Shown here piece after piece: positions 50,563 to 59,946 of a stretch of DNA of 64,000 bases; within the stretch, counting starts at the first letter, position 1; every line of letters starts with the position of its first letter. The notes under the pieces are model-generated. The model searched no databases. It saw only the letters and a list, made by a program, of their open reading frames with translations, and had not been told where the DNA came from. The DNA comes from JAWKRB01 sp041389885 (GTDB lineage: Bacteria; Myxococcota_A; Polyangia; Polyangiales; Ga0077539). Location: the NCBI GenBank assembly GCA_041389885.1, contig JAWKRB010000018.1:111221-175220 (forward strand), written 5' to 3'. The translations under genes and the position numbers were made by a program.

Positions 50563-51690
50563 TCAGGGCGGGGTCGGCGCGGGGCAGCCGAAGACCGCCC
50601 TGAGCCGTGAGCCGCCCGACGCGGCCTGGAGCAGCCCGCAGCTTCGCCCGTAGAACTGCAGCTCGTTGGGGTTGTCGCTCGACCAGTCCCAGCCGTCGGT
50701 GTGCGTGACGTCCCGGTAGATCGACGCGCCATCGAGGCGCACGTCGACCAGGTCCGGGTCGGGCGGCGGCGCCGCGAGCGCGAAGCGGCACTCGGCGATG
50801 GTCGTGGTGATCTGCCGAAACTCCGTCACGAGCTCCGCCGCCGAGCCGACCGGGTAGTAGCTGGGAGAGGTCGCGCGCGGTCGCATCCCGGCGACGGCCA
50901 TCGACTCGAGCACGTCGGCGAAGTCTTCGGTGCCAGGCAGGCCGAGCACGTAGGTGGGCACGCCCGCGGTGGCGGCCTCGCGAATGATCGAGACGGGGCG
51001 GGTCTCGTCGAGGCAGTTGATCGGCGCCGCGGAATTCGTGGCGAGGTTGCAGAGGGTCTCGCGGGGGCCCGTGCACCGGCACGTCGTCGGGTCGGAGTCG
51101 GGCACGCAGTTCGGCCCGCCGTCGGTCGCGAGGATCATGTAGCGCTCGCCGTCCCGGTCGGTGGCCCGGAGGTACCACCCCGCCGCCGTCTGCAGCGCCG
51201 CCGACGTCGGCGTGCCGCCGCCCGGCGGCGCGAAGCGCAGCGCCCGAAGGATCGTCGCCGCGTTGCCGTACATGGGCGCGATCTCGAGGGCGGGGTCGAC
51301 GCGGCACACCTGATCCGTCGTGCCGCCCACGGCCCGGGGCGAGGGGAAGAGCAGGAGCCCCAGCTCGACGGCCTGGTCGACCTGGGGGAGCACCACGTTG
51401 AGGGCGTTCACGAGCGCGTCCCACTTGCTGATGGGCGTGTCGTCGCGGGTGCGGTCTCGCATCGAGCCGGAGCGGTCGATCACGAGAATCGCGGCGGCGC
51501 GGCGGCGGCGCAGCGTGGCCTCGCTCCCGCCGCAGTCGGGCACGTTCACCGGGATGGCGTCGACGCCCTGAAACCCGACGTTGCCCGCGTCGATGAAATT
51601 GCCCTCAGAGTTGGCGAGGGGGGGAGGGCGATCGCGCCCGGCGCAGCCCAGCGCCAGCGAGACCGTCGCGAGCAGGGCGAGCGTTCGCAC
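50563..51690 (-). CDS. von Willebrand factor A-domain lipoprotein
   Basis: The 375-residue protein (GTG 51690) begins MRTLALLATVSLALGCAG, a lipobox signal. Residues about 68-290 are a VWA domain: AAAILVIDRSGSMRDR contains the MIDAS D-x-S-x-S, followed by VELGLLLFPSP, GGGTPTSAAL (MIDAS Thr) and ERYMILATDGGPN (MIDAS Asp). The end has several Cys (FYGRSCGLLQAASGG; VFGCPAP). VWA domains bind protein or glycan partners through a metal ion, here at the cell surface. Partner unknown. Confidence 0.9.
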   Translation of the reverse strand: MRTLALLATVSLALGCAGRDRPPPLANSEGNFIDAGNVGFQGVDAIPVNVPDCGGSEATLRRRRAAAILVIDRSGSMRDRTRDDTPISKWDALVNALNVVLPQVDQAVELGLLLFPSPRAVGGTTDQVCRVDPALEIAPMYGNAATILRALRFAPPGGGTPTSAALQTAAGWYLRATDRDGERYMILATDGGPNCVPDSDPTTCRCTGPRETLCNLATNSAAPINCLDETRPVSIIREAATAGVPTYVLGLPGTEDFADVLESMAVAGMRPRATSPSYYPVGSAAELVTEFRQITTTIAECRFALAAPPPDPDLVDVRLDGASIYRDVTHTDGWDWSSDNPNELQFYGRSCGLLQAASGGSRLRAVFGCPAPTPP

Positions 51691-51708
51691 CCGCCCATCA
51701 TAGCCCCA

Positions 51709-52410
51709 TCAACCTCGCACGACGAAGGGCGCCCGCTGGACCATGAAGAAGTACGAGAAGATCGCGTGCGAGAGCACCGGCGCGACCAGGCTCCCGCGCG
51801 CGCGAAAGAGCGCGCCCCAGGCGAGCCCCGCGGGGAGCGCGAGCAGCGCCAGCGACGCGCGCCCCGTCGCGAGGTGCGCGGCCGCGTAGAGGGCGGAGGC
51901 GAGGAGCCAGCCCCGCGTCGCGCCGAGGCGGTCAGAGAGCCGGTGCTGCACGCCGCCGCGCCACGCGACCTCTTCGAGCGACGCGATGAGCAGCACGAGC
52001 ACCGCGCGCATGGGTCCCCGCGCAGAGGCCGCGCGCCCCCACGCCACGCAGGTGTCGTCTCGGAGCCACTCGAGCGCGGCGCGAACTCCCGTGGGGTTCG
52101 GCGGGCCCACCCAGGCGCCGCGGGGCGTGCACACGCGCAGCAGCGGCGAGGGGGCCATCCCCTGCACGACGAAGAAATACGCGCCGAGAAAGAGCGCCAG
52201 GCTCACGACGAAGGCGTAGGACGCGTCGCCGGGTCGGGGCGTCACCGCCGCGCGGAGCTCGTCGTCGTCGCGCAGCAGCCAGAGGGCGAGCGCGGCCGCG
52301 GTGGCGTAGCCGCCGAGGTGGATCCACCACAGCGCGGCCCCGCCCGCGAAGAAGGCGAGGGGCGGGAGGAGCAGGCACAGCGCGATCAGCGCGAGGACGG
52401 GGCGGCGCAT
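51709..52410 (-). CDS. CPBP-family intramembrane protease (candidate sorting protease)
   Basis: The 233-residue protein from ATG 52410 has about seven membrane helices and the CPBP/CAAX-protease motifs: EExxxR in IASLEEVAWRGGVQHRL, a histidine in ALYAAAHLATGR, and SHAIFSYFF near the end. CPBP proteins are glutamic intramembrane proteases; some, called myxosortases, are linked to MYXO-CTERM processing. The ATG lies inside the last codons of the adjacent MYXO-CTERM gene, overlapping it by 25 bases. That arrangement strongly suggests that the two act together. Confidence 0.85.
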   Translation of the reverse strand: MRRPVLALIALCLLLPPLAFFAGGAALWWIHLGGYATAAALALWLLRDDDELRAAVTPRPGDASYAFVVSLALFLGAYFFVVQGMAPSPLLRVCTPRGAWVGPPNPTGVRAALEWLRDDTCVAWGRAASARGPMRAVLVLLIASLEEVAWRGGVQHRLSDRLGATRGWLLASALYAAAHLATGRASLALLALPAGLAWGALFRARGSLVAPVLSHAIFSYFFMVQRAPFVVRG

Positions 52411-53702
52411 GGGGCGCGGAGCATAGCCCTCCTGCGGCGCCGCAGGGCGAGCCCCGCGAGGAGCCACGCCCAGAGCGCCGCGCCCGTCGCCCCGGAGCCA
52501 CCCGCGCGGCAGCCGCAGCTCGCGGCGCGAGGGGGCTCGGCGGCGCCTGCGTCCGCGACCGCCGCGTCCCGCGAGACGCCCGCGTCGGGGACGAGCGTAC
52601 GCCGGAGGACCGACCAGCGGCCGGGGCAGATCGACGCGCCGACGGTGCCGGCGGGGCACGCGGGGGGACCCTCGATCTCCTCGAAGCGGAGCAGCGGCTC
52701 GAAGGTCGCGCCGTCGTCGGCGGATCGCCCCACCGCCCAGCCCGTGCGGAGGTGATTCGCGCACGCGTAGAGCGCGCCGCCGTGGTGCCGCAGGCAGGTC
52801 AGCGGGAGCGTCGAGAGCCGTCGAAAGTCGCTCGGCGCGCCGCGCCAGAGCCCGTCGTCGGGGCCGCCGTAGAACACCACGCCGTCGGAGCGCACGGCGA
52901 AGCCGAGCATCGGGCCGGTGGTGGTCGCGACCTCGTCGAAGCGCTCACCCCCGTCGGCGCTGTAGAGCAGCGCGGTGCCCGCGACGCCGCCTCCGTCGGT
53001 GCGGAGCGGCGCCCGGATCCACACGCCGTCCGCGGAGCGGGGGTCGAGGCCCGCGAGGTACGCCCCCGCGAGGTCGCCGCGCGCGATGGGCAGCTCGCGA
53101 AACGAGCGCCCGCCGTCGGTGCTGCGGAGCAGGAGGTACGCGCGGGGCTCAAGCTGCACCGCGCTGACGTACACCCGCTGCGGGTCGACCCCGCTCACCT
53201 CGACGGTCTCGAGGAGCACCCCGTCGCGGGCGGTGCCCCGAGGCGAGAAGGTCGCGCCGCCGTCGGTGGAGACGAGCACCCGGTTGGCGGCGGGGCCCGT
53301 GGAGCCGATCCAGAAGACGGTGGCGCCGTCGGGCGAGGCGGTGAGGTCGGCGGTGAAGCTCCCGCCGATCTCGGGCACGCGGTCGGTCGTGCAGCCGTCG
53401 CGCAGGCGGACCATGCCGTCGGGGAGCCCCGCGAAGAGGCTGCCGTCCGAGGCGAATTGAATGGGCGCGTCCCAGAGGCTGGTGTTCGAGAGGCCCAGCA
53501 GGTCTTCGCAGTAGAAGGTCCAGCGCTGGCCCCGGTCGAGGCTCAGCAGGAGGCCGAAGGTCGTTCGCACGGCCAGGCGGTCGGCGACGCCGGGGGGGCC
53601 GCCGACCAGGTGCTGCGCCGACGGGAAGCGGCCGTTTCCCAACGCCGCGGGCGCGGCCGCGGCGAGGCAGAGCGTCAGCGCGAGGGGAACGAGCGGTCGC
53701 AA
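52386..53702 (-). CDS. Secreted BNR/sialidase-like beta-propeller with MYXO-CTERM signal
   Basis: A TTG at 53702 (LRPLVPLALTLCLAAAAPAALG) begins a signal peptide; 438 residues. The body has Asp-box/BNR repeats, e.g. LLLSLDRGQRWTF, VLVSTDGGATFSP, LLRSTDGGRSFRE, LLYSADGGERFDE, VGRSADDGATFEP, typical of sialidase-like propellers without clear catalytic residues. The C-terminus is a MYXO-CTERM signal: SCGCRAGGSG, hydrophobic AALWAWLLAGLAL, then RRRRR. Thirteen residues follow the Arg cluster; they come from reading into the overlapping protease gene. The protein should be exported, cleaved near CGC and surface-anchored. Confidence 0.88.
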   Translation of the reverse strand: MRPLVPLALTLCLAAAAPAALGNGRFPSAQHLVGGPPGVADRLAVRTTFGLLLSLDRGQRWTFYCEDLLGLSNTSLWDAPIQFASDGSLFAGLPDGMVRLRDGCTTDRVPEIGGSFTADLTASPDGATVFWIGSTGPAANRVLVSTDGGATFSPRGTARDGVLLETVEVSGVDPQRVYVSAVQLEPRAYLLLRSTDGGRSFRELPIARGDLAGAYLAGLDPRSADGVWIRAPLRTDGGGVAGTALLYSADGGERFDEVATTTGPMLGFAVRSDGVVFYGGPDDGLWRGAPSDFRRLSTLPLTCLRHHGGALYACANHLRTGWAVGRSADDGATFEPLLRFEEIEGPPACPAGTVGASICPGRWSVLRRTLVPDAGVSRDAAVADAGAAEPPRAASCGCRAGGSGATGAALWAWLLAGLALRRRRRAMLRAPCAAPSSR

Positions 53703-53866
53703 TCTTGGATACCTTCGCGATTCGGTGGCGTTCGGGCACTATGCGCCCGGCGCAGCTTCGGCTATCGAAGTGCGCTTCGGGTCCGTCCTGGTCGTGTACC
53801 ATGCCGCCCCGCGATTGCGCCGTAACGCCGCGTCGCGCCTGCGCATCCCTGCCACTCCGAGAGCAC

Positions 53867-56800
53867 ATGATGGCCGCCGTCTCCTCTGCTACCACCGACA
53901 TCCTCCGCAACGAGCTCGAGCGCCTCTACGACCTCGACGCGCTGCAGCGCATCTCCGGCGATCTCCTCGGGTTCTCGCCCGAGAGCTTCGAGGGCGAGAG
54001 CAGCAAGCAGTCCTACGCCCGCGCGCTGGCGGAGCGGTGCGTGCGCGACGAGCTCCACGAGGCCCTCGCCGACGCGATCCTGCTCACCGACCGCGCCGCG
54101 GAGCTCCGCTTGCGCCCGGTGTATGAGGGCCGCGCCGCCGACGACCTCGCGCCGGGCACCGTCATCGACGGCTTCAAGGTGCTGAAGAAGCAGGCCGACG
54201 AGGGGCTCTCGACGGTGTTCCTCGCCACCGAGGCCGGCGGCCGACAGGTGAACCTCAAGGTGCTCCGCGAGAGCCACGCGCGAGACCGCCGCGCCCTCCA
54301 TCGCTTCCTCGTCGCGCAGCGCGCGCTCCGCGCCATCGACGACCCGGCGGTGCAGAAGATCCTCGGAGCCGGGCTGCTCCCCGACGGGCGACCGTACGTC
54401 GCCACCGAGCACGTCGACGGGCAGCTGCTCTCGTCGCGCCTCGCCCGCGCGGGCGCGATGCACATCAACGAGGCCAAGGGCGTGCTGCAGTCGATCTGCG
54501 AGGCCCTCGACAAGGTGCACGCCGCGGGGCTCGCGCACGGCGACATCCGCACCGAGCACGTGGTCCTCGTGCGCAAAGAAGGCCAGCTGTCGGGCGTGCT
54601 CGTCGATTTCGCGGTCGACCGCCTGGCCGGCGCGCGCCCGGGCGGGCACGACGCCGTGGCCTTTCTTCAGGCCTCGGGCGCCCGCGCCATCGCGCCCGAG
54701 CGCATTCGAAAGGGCACCCCCGCCGACGTGGGGTCGGACGTCTACGCCCTCGGCACGATGGTCTACGAGGTGCTCACGGGCAAGCCCGCGTTCGCGGCGG
54801 CGAGCGGCGCCGACCTGATCATCGCCCAGCTCACCCACGAGCCCGAGGCGCCCTCGAAGATCGCGCCCCGCGGCTGGGTCAGCAAGGACCTCGACGGGGT
54901 CGTGATGGCCTCCCTCGCGAAGGAGCCCGAGGCGCGGCCCGCGAGCGCGGGCGGGTTCTTCGACGCGCTCCTCGAGGCGGTCAAGGGCCGCCGCGCGGGG
55001 GACATCACCCGCGAAGAGTTCGACGCCCGCGTCGCGGCGCTCAAGGAGGCCGTGGGCGACGACGACAAGGCCCTCGCGGTCGAGGCCGCCGGCGGCCACG
55101 GCGTGGCCTGGAGCGACGTGTGCGACGCGCTCCGCGAGGTCGCAGAGTCGACCGACGACCTCTCGGCGAAGCGCGCCCTGCGCTTCCGCGTGGCGCGCAT
55201 CCTCGAGGCGGAGGTGAAGGACCTCCCCCAGGCGCGCGCCGCGTACCTGGCCATCGCGGAGATGGAGGGCGGAGACGAGCTCGCGAAGGCGCGGGCGAAG
55301 GAGATCCGCCGGGCGACCGCCACCGCCGAAGAGCGCGCGGAGATGATCCTCGAAGAGGTCGACGAGGAGCCCTCGGCGACGGAGCGCGCGCGGCTCTACC
55401 GCGACCTCGGTCGCCTCTACGAGAAGGAGCTCCACGACGCCGAGAACGCGGGGGTGGCCTTCACCCAGGCGGTGCTCGAGTCGCCCGCCGACGACGAGCT
55501 CGCGGCGGAGATCGAGCGGCTGAACGGAGACGACACCGCGCGGTGGGGCGAGGCCCTCGCGACCCTCTCCGAGGCGATCAAGGGCCGCGAGCCGGCCGAC
55601 GCCGTGCCGCTCTACCTGCGCGCGGGCAAGTGGTACCTCACGAAGGTCAGCCGCTCCGATTTCGCCCTCGCGTGCTTCACCCAGGCCATCGCGCTCTCGC
55701 CGGGCAACGACGACGCGCTGGAGTGCGCCGAGGGGATCTACCGCAAGGCGCAGCAGTGGCCCGAGCTCATCGGCGTGCTGCTCAAGCGCGCCGACGCGCA
55801 GGCCGCGCCCGCGCAGGGGCTGCGGTACCGCGCCGAGGCGGCCGACCTCGTCGACGCTCGCGTGAACGACGCGGCGAAGGCGCGCGAGCTCGCCGAGGCG
55901 GTGCTCGCCGTCGACGCCGCCGAGCCCAAGGCCGTCGAGGTGCTCGAGCGCATCCTGCTGCGCCTCGAGGACTGGCCCGTCCTCGTCGAGCTGCTCGAGC
56001 GCAAGGCCGACGCCCTCGAGGGCAGCGCGAAGGCCGAGGCGCTCTGCGAGATCGCCGAGGTCTACGAGGACCACATCTCCGACACCGCGAAGGCCGCGGC
56101 CTGGTACGAGAAGGCCAGGGGGGCCGACGCGTCGAACCTCCTGGCGCTCAAGGGCCTGGAGCGTTTGTACGCGCGCCAGGGCGACCACGCGAAGCACCTC
56201 GAGGTGATCGAGGCGCAGGTCGCGGTGGCGGCGACGCCGCGGCAGAAGGTCGAGCTGCACCTCCGCGTCGGCGCGATGGTCGAGGAGGAGTTCGTCGACC
56301 ACGCGCGGGCCTCGACGGCCTTCGAGGCGGCGCTCGAGCTCGACCCCGGCAACGACGAGGCGCTGCGAGGGCTCGGCCGGGTCTACCGGGTGCTCGGTCG
56401 GTGGGAGGACCTCGCGAGCCTGCTCGAGCGCCACGCCACGCTGATCGACGACGCGGCGAAGCGCACCGAGGTGCTGCTCTCGGCGGCGCGGGTGCTGCTC
56501 GACCCCATCGGGTCCCTCGACCGGGCGCAGCGCTGCTTCGAGCGCGTGCTCGAGGTCGACAAGGACCACGCCGGCGCGCTCGAGGGCCTCGCCCGCGTCG
56601 CCGCGCAGAAGGGCGACGTGCGCGGCGCGACCGAGGCCTACGACCGCCTCGCCGCGGGCGCCAAGGACGACGACGCGAAGGTCGAGATCCTGCTCACGGC
56701 GGCGCGCGTCCTCGAGGAGAAGGGCGACCGCGACGGCGCCATCGACCGCTACAAGCAGGCCCTCGACGTGAACCCCGACAGCGGCGCGGCGACCTCGCGG

Positions 56801-59182
56801 CTCCGCGAGCTGTACGCCTCGCGCGGCGACGCGCAGGGGGCCATCGAGCTGCTCCAGCGCGAGATCGAGGCCGCCGAGGGCACGAACGCGCGGGCGTCGC
56901 TCTGGGCGCAGGTCGCGAGGATCTACCGCGACAGCCTCAAGGACCCCGAGAAGGCCCGCGACGCCGCGGAGAAGGCGTACCTCCTCGACGGCACCAGCGA
57001 AGACGCCGCGGCGATGCTGGGCGAGCTCCGCTTCGACGAGGGCAAGTGGGAAGAGGCCGCGAAGCTCCTGGGCCCGCGCGCCAGCCGCGCCGCCGAGCTG
57101 CCCCGCGAGGAGGGGCTCCGCGTGGCGCTGCGCTACGGCGAGGCCCTCGCGCGCAACGGCGAGAACGCGCGGGCGCTCGACGCGCTCCGCGCCGCCGGAG
57201 AGATCGCGCCCGACGACCGCGACGTGCAGCTCGCGGTCGCGCGGGCGACGTACAACGTCGAGGCGTGGACCGAGGCGCGCGAGCGCTACGAGACCCTCTT
57301 CGCGGCGCACGGAGACGCGCTCGACAAGGGCGTTCGCGGCGGCGCGCTGTACGAGTACGCCGACGCGGCGCGGCGCACGGGCGAGGTCGAGAAGGCGCTC
57401 AAGCTCCTGGGGGAGGCCCTCGAGCTCAACCCCGGCGACCTTCGCTCGATGGACCTCGCGGTCTCGCTCTACAGCGACGAGGGGCGCTGGGACGAGGTGG
57501 TGCGCCTGAAGCGCGCGCGCCTCGAGCTCGCGACCACCGACGCGCAGCGCGCGGAGCTGCTGCCCGAGATCGCCGAGCTCACGGCGTCGAAGCTCGGCGA
57601 GAAGTCCAAGGCGGCGAGGGTGTACCTCCAGGCGCTGGAGCATCGGCCCGACGACCGCAAGGTGCTGATGCGGCTGATGCAGCTCTACTCCGACGAGAAG
57701 GACTGGGGTCGCCTCGTCGAGATCATCCTGAAGTTCACCGACCTCGTCGAGGACGACGCCCGGCTGGCGAAGTACTACCTCACGGCGGCGCAGCTCTGCG
57801 ACAAGCACCTCGACCGCCCCGAAGAGGCGGTGGACTACTACGAGCAGGCGCTCGAGCGGGACCCGTCGCTGACCCTCGCCCTCGACGGCCTCACGACGCT
57901 GCAGGGTGACCGCGGCGAGTGGGCCGGGCTCGAGCAGGGGCTGCGCCGGGTGCTCGCGAAGCTCCCCGAGGGCGCGTCGGCGAGCGCGAGGGCGAGCCTG
58001 CACGCGCGCATCGGCGCCATCGCGGAGGACCACCTCGGGCAGCTCGACGAGGCGATCGTCGGCTACGAGCGGGCGATGGAGCTCTGCCCCGCGGAGCACG
58101 ACTACCGCGAGAAGCTCGCGTCGCTGTACCTCGGCGACCCCAAGCGCTACCAGGACCGCGCGATCACCGTGCACCGCGAGCTGCTCGCGCGAAACCCCCT
58201 GCGGGTCGAGTCGCTGCACGCGCTGCGCGCGGTGTTCACCTCGGCGCGGAGGCCCGACGAGGCGTGGTGCATGTGCCAGGCGCTGGTCTCGGTGCGCGCG
58301 GCGGAGCCCGAGGAGGAGAGCTTCTTCAAGAAGTTCCGCCCCGAGGGGCCGGCGGCGGCGCAGGAGAAGCTCAACGACGAGCGCTGGGCCAAGGACCTCG
58401 TGCACCCGATGCAAGAGGGGGTGATCACGTCGATCTTCTCGACGATCCTCCCGGCGGTGCTCAAGTCGCGGGCGCAGCCGCTGTCGATGTACGGCCTCAG
58501 CGAGTCGGCGCGCATCGACCCGGCGACCGACGACGGGCAGGCGGCGCAGACGATCCACTACGCCGCGGGCACCTTCGGCATGAAGACCCCGCCCACCTAC
58601 GCCAACCCCGGCGAAGACTCGGGGATCACCATCGCCCTGTCCGACCCCCCGGCGCTCCTCCTCGGCGCCACGGCGCTCGCGGGCGGCCCCGACAAGGCCA
58701 TGGCCTTCCTCGCCGGCGCGCGGCTGTCGTACTTCCGCCCCGGGCACTTCGCGCGGCAGGTGATCCCCACGGGCACCGGCCTGCGCGCGTGGCTCTTCGC
58801 GGCGATCCGCGCGGTGCAGCCCACCTTCCCGGTGAGCGCCGACCTCATCGCGCCCGTGAACGAGAACCTCGCGGCGGTGAAGGCCCACCTCTCGGGGCAG
58901 GCGATGGAGGTGCTCACCTCCCTGGTCAGCAAGCTCCTCGCCGCGGGCAACGCCCTCGACCTGCGCCGCTGGCTCGCCGGCGTCGACCTCACCGCCGACC
59001 GCGCGGGCTTCGTGCTCGCCAACGACCTCGCCATGGCCATCGCGGTCATCAAGGCCACCCCCGAGGAGCAGTCGTCGGTCACCCACGCCGAGCGCGTGCG
59101 CGAGCTCAGGGCCTACGCCGTCTCCGAGGAGTACATGCGCCTCCGCCAGCGCCTCGGCGTCGCCATGAGCGTCGCCTCCTGA
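53867..59182 (+). CDS. Giant pseudokinase/TPR protein
   Basis: The protein is 1771 residues from ATG 53867 (MMAAVSSATTDILRNE). Residues about 103-372 form a protein-kinase-like domain. ATP lysine K131 (VNLKVL) and the catalytic Asp in HGD (224-226) remain, but the glycine loop is QADEGLSTVF instead of G-x-G-x-x-G, the metal Asn is His (HGDIRTEH) and DFG reads DFA (247-249). It is therefore probably a pseudokinase or very atypical kinase. Residues about 400-1450 are dozens of TPR-like repeats (e.g. DALEDWPVLVELLERKAD, AAWYEKARGADASNLLALKG, EDALRCFERVLEVDKDH-like). The end (~1450-1760) is a distinct conserved region. A scaffold for a large complex is likely; partners unknown. Confidence 0.88.
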   Translation: MMAAVSSATTDILRNELERLYDLDALQRISGDLLGFSPESFEGESSKQSYARALAERCVRDELHEALADAILLTDRAAELRLRPVYEGRAADDLAPGTVIDGFKVLKKQADEGLSTVFLATEAGGRQVNLKVLRESHARDRRALHRFLVAQRALRAIDDPAVQKILGAGLLPDGRPYVATEHVDGQLLSSRLARAGAMHINEAKGVLQSICEALDKVHAAGLAHGDIRTEHVVLVRKEGQLSGVLVDFAVDRLAGARPGGHDAVAFLQASGARAIAPERIRKGTPADVGSDVYALGTMVYEVLTGKPAFAAASGADLIIAQLTHEPEAPSKIAPRGWVSKDLDGVVMASLAKEPEARPASAGGFFDALLEAVKGRRAGDITREEFDARVAALKEAVGDDDKALAVEAAGGHGVAWSDVCDALREVAESTDDLSAKRALRFRVARILEAEVKDLPQARAAYLAIAEMEGGDELAKARAKEIRRATATAEERAEMILEEVDEEPSATERARLYRDLGRLYEKELHDAENAGVAFTQAVLESPADDELAAEIERLNGDDTARWGEALATLSEAIKGREPADAVPLYLRAGKWYLTKVSRSDFALACFTQAIALSPGNDDALECAEGIYRKAQQWPELIGVLLKRADAQAAPAQGLRYRAEAADLVDARVNDAAKARELAEAVLAVDAAEPKAVEVLERILLRLEDWPVLVELLERKADALEGSAKAEALCEIAEVYEDHISDTAKAAAWYEKARGADASNLLALKGLERLYARQGDHAKHLEVIEAQVAVAATPRQKVELHLRVGAMVEEEFVDHARASTAFEAALELDPGNDEALRGLGRVYRVLGRWEDLASLLERHATLIDDAAKRTEVLLSAARVLLDPIGSLDRAQRCFERVLEVDKDHAGALEGLARVAAQKGDVRGATEAYDRLAAGAKDDDAKVEILLTAARVLEEKGDRDGAIDRYKQALDVNPDSGAATSRLRELYASRGDAQGAIELLQREIEAAEGTNARASLWAQVARIYRDSLKDPEKARDAAEKAYLLDGTSEDAAAMLGELRFDEGKWEEAAKLLGPRASRAAELPREEGLRVALRYGEALARNGENARALDALRAAGEIAPDDRDVQLAVARATYNVEAWTEARERYETLFAAHGDALDKGVRGGALYEYADAARRTGEVEKALKLLGEALELNPGDLRSMDLAVSLYSDEGRWDEVVRLKRARLELATTDAQRAELLPEIAELTASKLGEKSKAARVYLQALEHRPDDRKVLMRLMQLYSDEKDWGRLVEIILKFTDLVEDDARLAKYYLTAAQLCDKHLDRPEEAVDYYEQALERDPSLTLALDGLTTLQGDRGEWAGLEQGLRRVLAKLPEGASASARASLHARIGAIAEDHLGQLDEAIVGYERAMELCPAEHDYREKLASLYLGDPKRYQDRAITVHRELLARNPLRVESLHALRAVFTSARRPDEAWCMCQALVSVRAAEPEEESFFKKFRPEGPAAAQEKLNDERWAKDLVHPMQEGVITSIFSTILPAVLKSRAQPLSMYGLSESARIDPATDDGQAAQTIHYAAGTFGMKTPPTYANPGEDSGITIALSDPPALLLGATALAGGPDKAMAFLAGARLSYFRPGHFARQVIPTGTGLRAWLFAAIRAVQPTFPVSADLIAPVNENLAAVKAHLSGQAMEVLTSLVSKLLAAGNALDLRRWLAGVDLTADRAGFVLANDLAMAIAVIKATPEEQSSVTHAERVRELRAYAVSEEYMRLRQRLGVAMSVAS

Positions 59183-59219
59183 CCGCCCACCTCCCGCTCC
59201 GCCCCACGCACCCACCGCC

Positions 59220-59645
59220 ATGGACCCTCTGCGCGTCGACGATCAGGTCGTGATCCCCGCGGGCGACCTCGCCTGGGCCGCGGCCCGCTCGGGCGGCCCC
59301 GGCGGTCAGAACGTCAACAAGGTGTCGTCGAAGGTCGAGCTGCGCTTCGACCTCCCAGGCACCCGCGCCCTCGAAGACGCCGTCAAGGACCGGCTGCGCG
59401 CCCTCGCGGCCTCGCGCCTCGACGCCGACGGCTGGGTCCTGGTGACCAGCCAGCGCACCCGCGATCAGCCCAAGAACCTCGACGACGCCCGCGCCAAGCT
59501 CGCGGCCCTCATCGCCCGCGCGCTGCGGGTGCCGAAGGCGCGGAGGCCGACGAAGCCCTCGAAGGGCGTGCGCGAGCGTCGGCTCCGAGACAAGGCGCAC
59601 GACAGCGCCAAGAAGCGCGACCGCAAGCTCACTCGCGACGAGTGA
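59220..59645 (+). CDS. arfB: ArfB/YaeJ-type peptidyl-tRNA hydrolase
   Basis: The 141-residue protein has the release-factor GGQ motif in ARSGGPGGQNVNKVSSKVEL and a basic C-terminal tail (AHDSAKKRDRKLTR) that in ArfB enters the empty mRNA channel. It lacks the codon-recognition domain of RF1/RF2, as usual for ArfB. It rescues stalled ribosomes by hydrolysing peptidyl-tRNA. It converges with the ferredoxin gene, overlapping by 17 bases. Confidence 0.93.
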   Translation: MDPLRVDDQVVIPAGDLAWAAARSGGPGGQNVNKVSSKVELRFDLPGTRALEDAVKDRLRALAASRLDADGWVLVTSQRTRDQPKNLDDARAKLAALIARALRVPKARRPTKPSKGVRERRLRDKAHDSAKKRDRKLTRDE

Positions 59646-59946
59646 GCCCCCGGCGCAGCATCACGTGCACGCGCACCAGGCCGTCGCCGCCCCGCACCTG
59701 GAGCTGACACGCGAGGCGCACGCTCGGCGGGTCGCTGAAGATGCGGCGCACGCGGAGCTCCCGCTCGTTGGGCGCGTCGCAGAGCTCGAGGCCCTCGCTG
59801 ACCTCCACGCGGCAGGTGCCGCAGTTGGCGAAGCGGCACGAGAAGGGGACCGCCGTCGCCGGGTGCTCGTCGGCGAGGTCCATGAGCCGCGCGCCCGAGG
59901 GCGCGTCGAGGGTTACGCCGACGTCGTCGAAGATCACCCGGGCCAT
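59629..59946 (-). CDS. 2Fe-2S ferredoxin
   Basis: The 105-residue protein starts MARVIFDDVGVTLDAPSG at ATG 59946, one base into the previous stop. Cluster cysteines are in PFSCRFANCGTCRVEV (C-x5-C-x2-C) with the fourth in VRLACQLQV, as in plant- or adrenodoxin-type ferredoxins. It would carry electrons to an oxygenase or related enzyme; no partner enzyme is in the window. Confidence 0.9.
   Translation of the reverse strand: MARVIFDDVGVTLDAPSGARLMDLADEHPATAVPFSCRFANCGTCRVEVSEGLELCDAPNERELRVRRIFSDPPSVRLACQLQVRGGDGLVRVHVMLRRGLTRRE

Noticed and set aside
53762..59221. A 1819-codon open frame opposite the pseudokinase/TPR gene
   Set aside because: Arg/Val/His-rich sequence typical of antisense frames in GC-rich DNA; no domain recognised.
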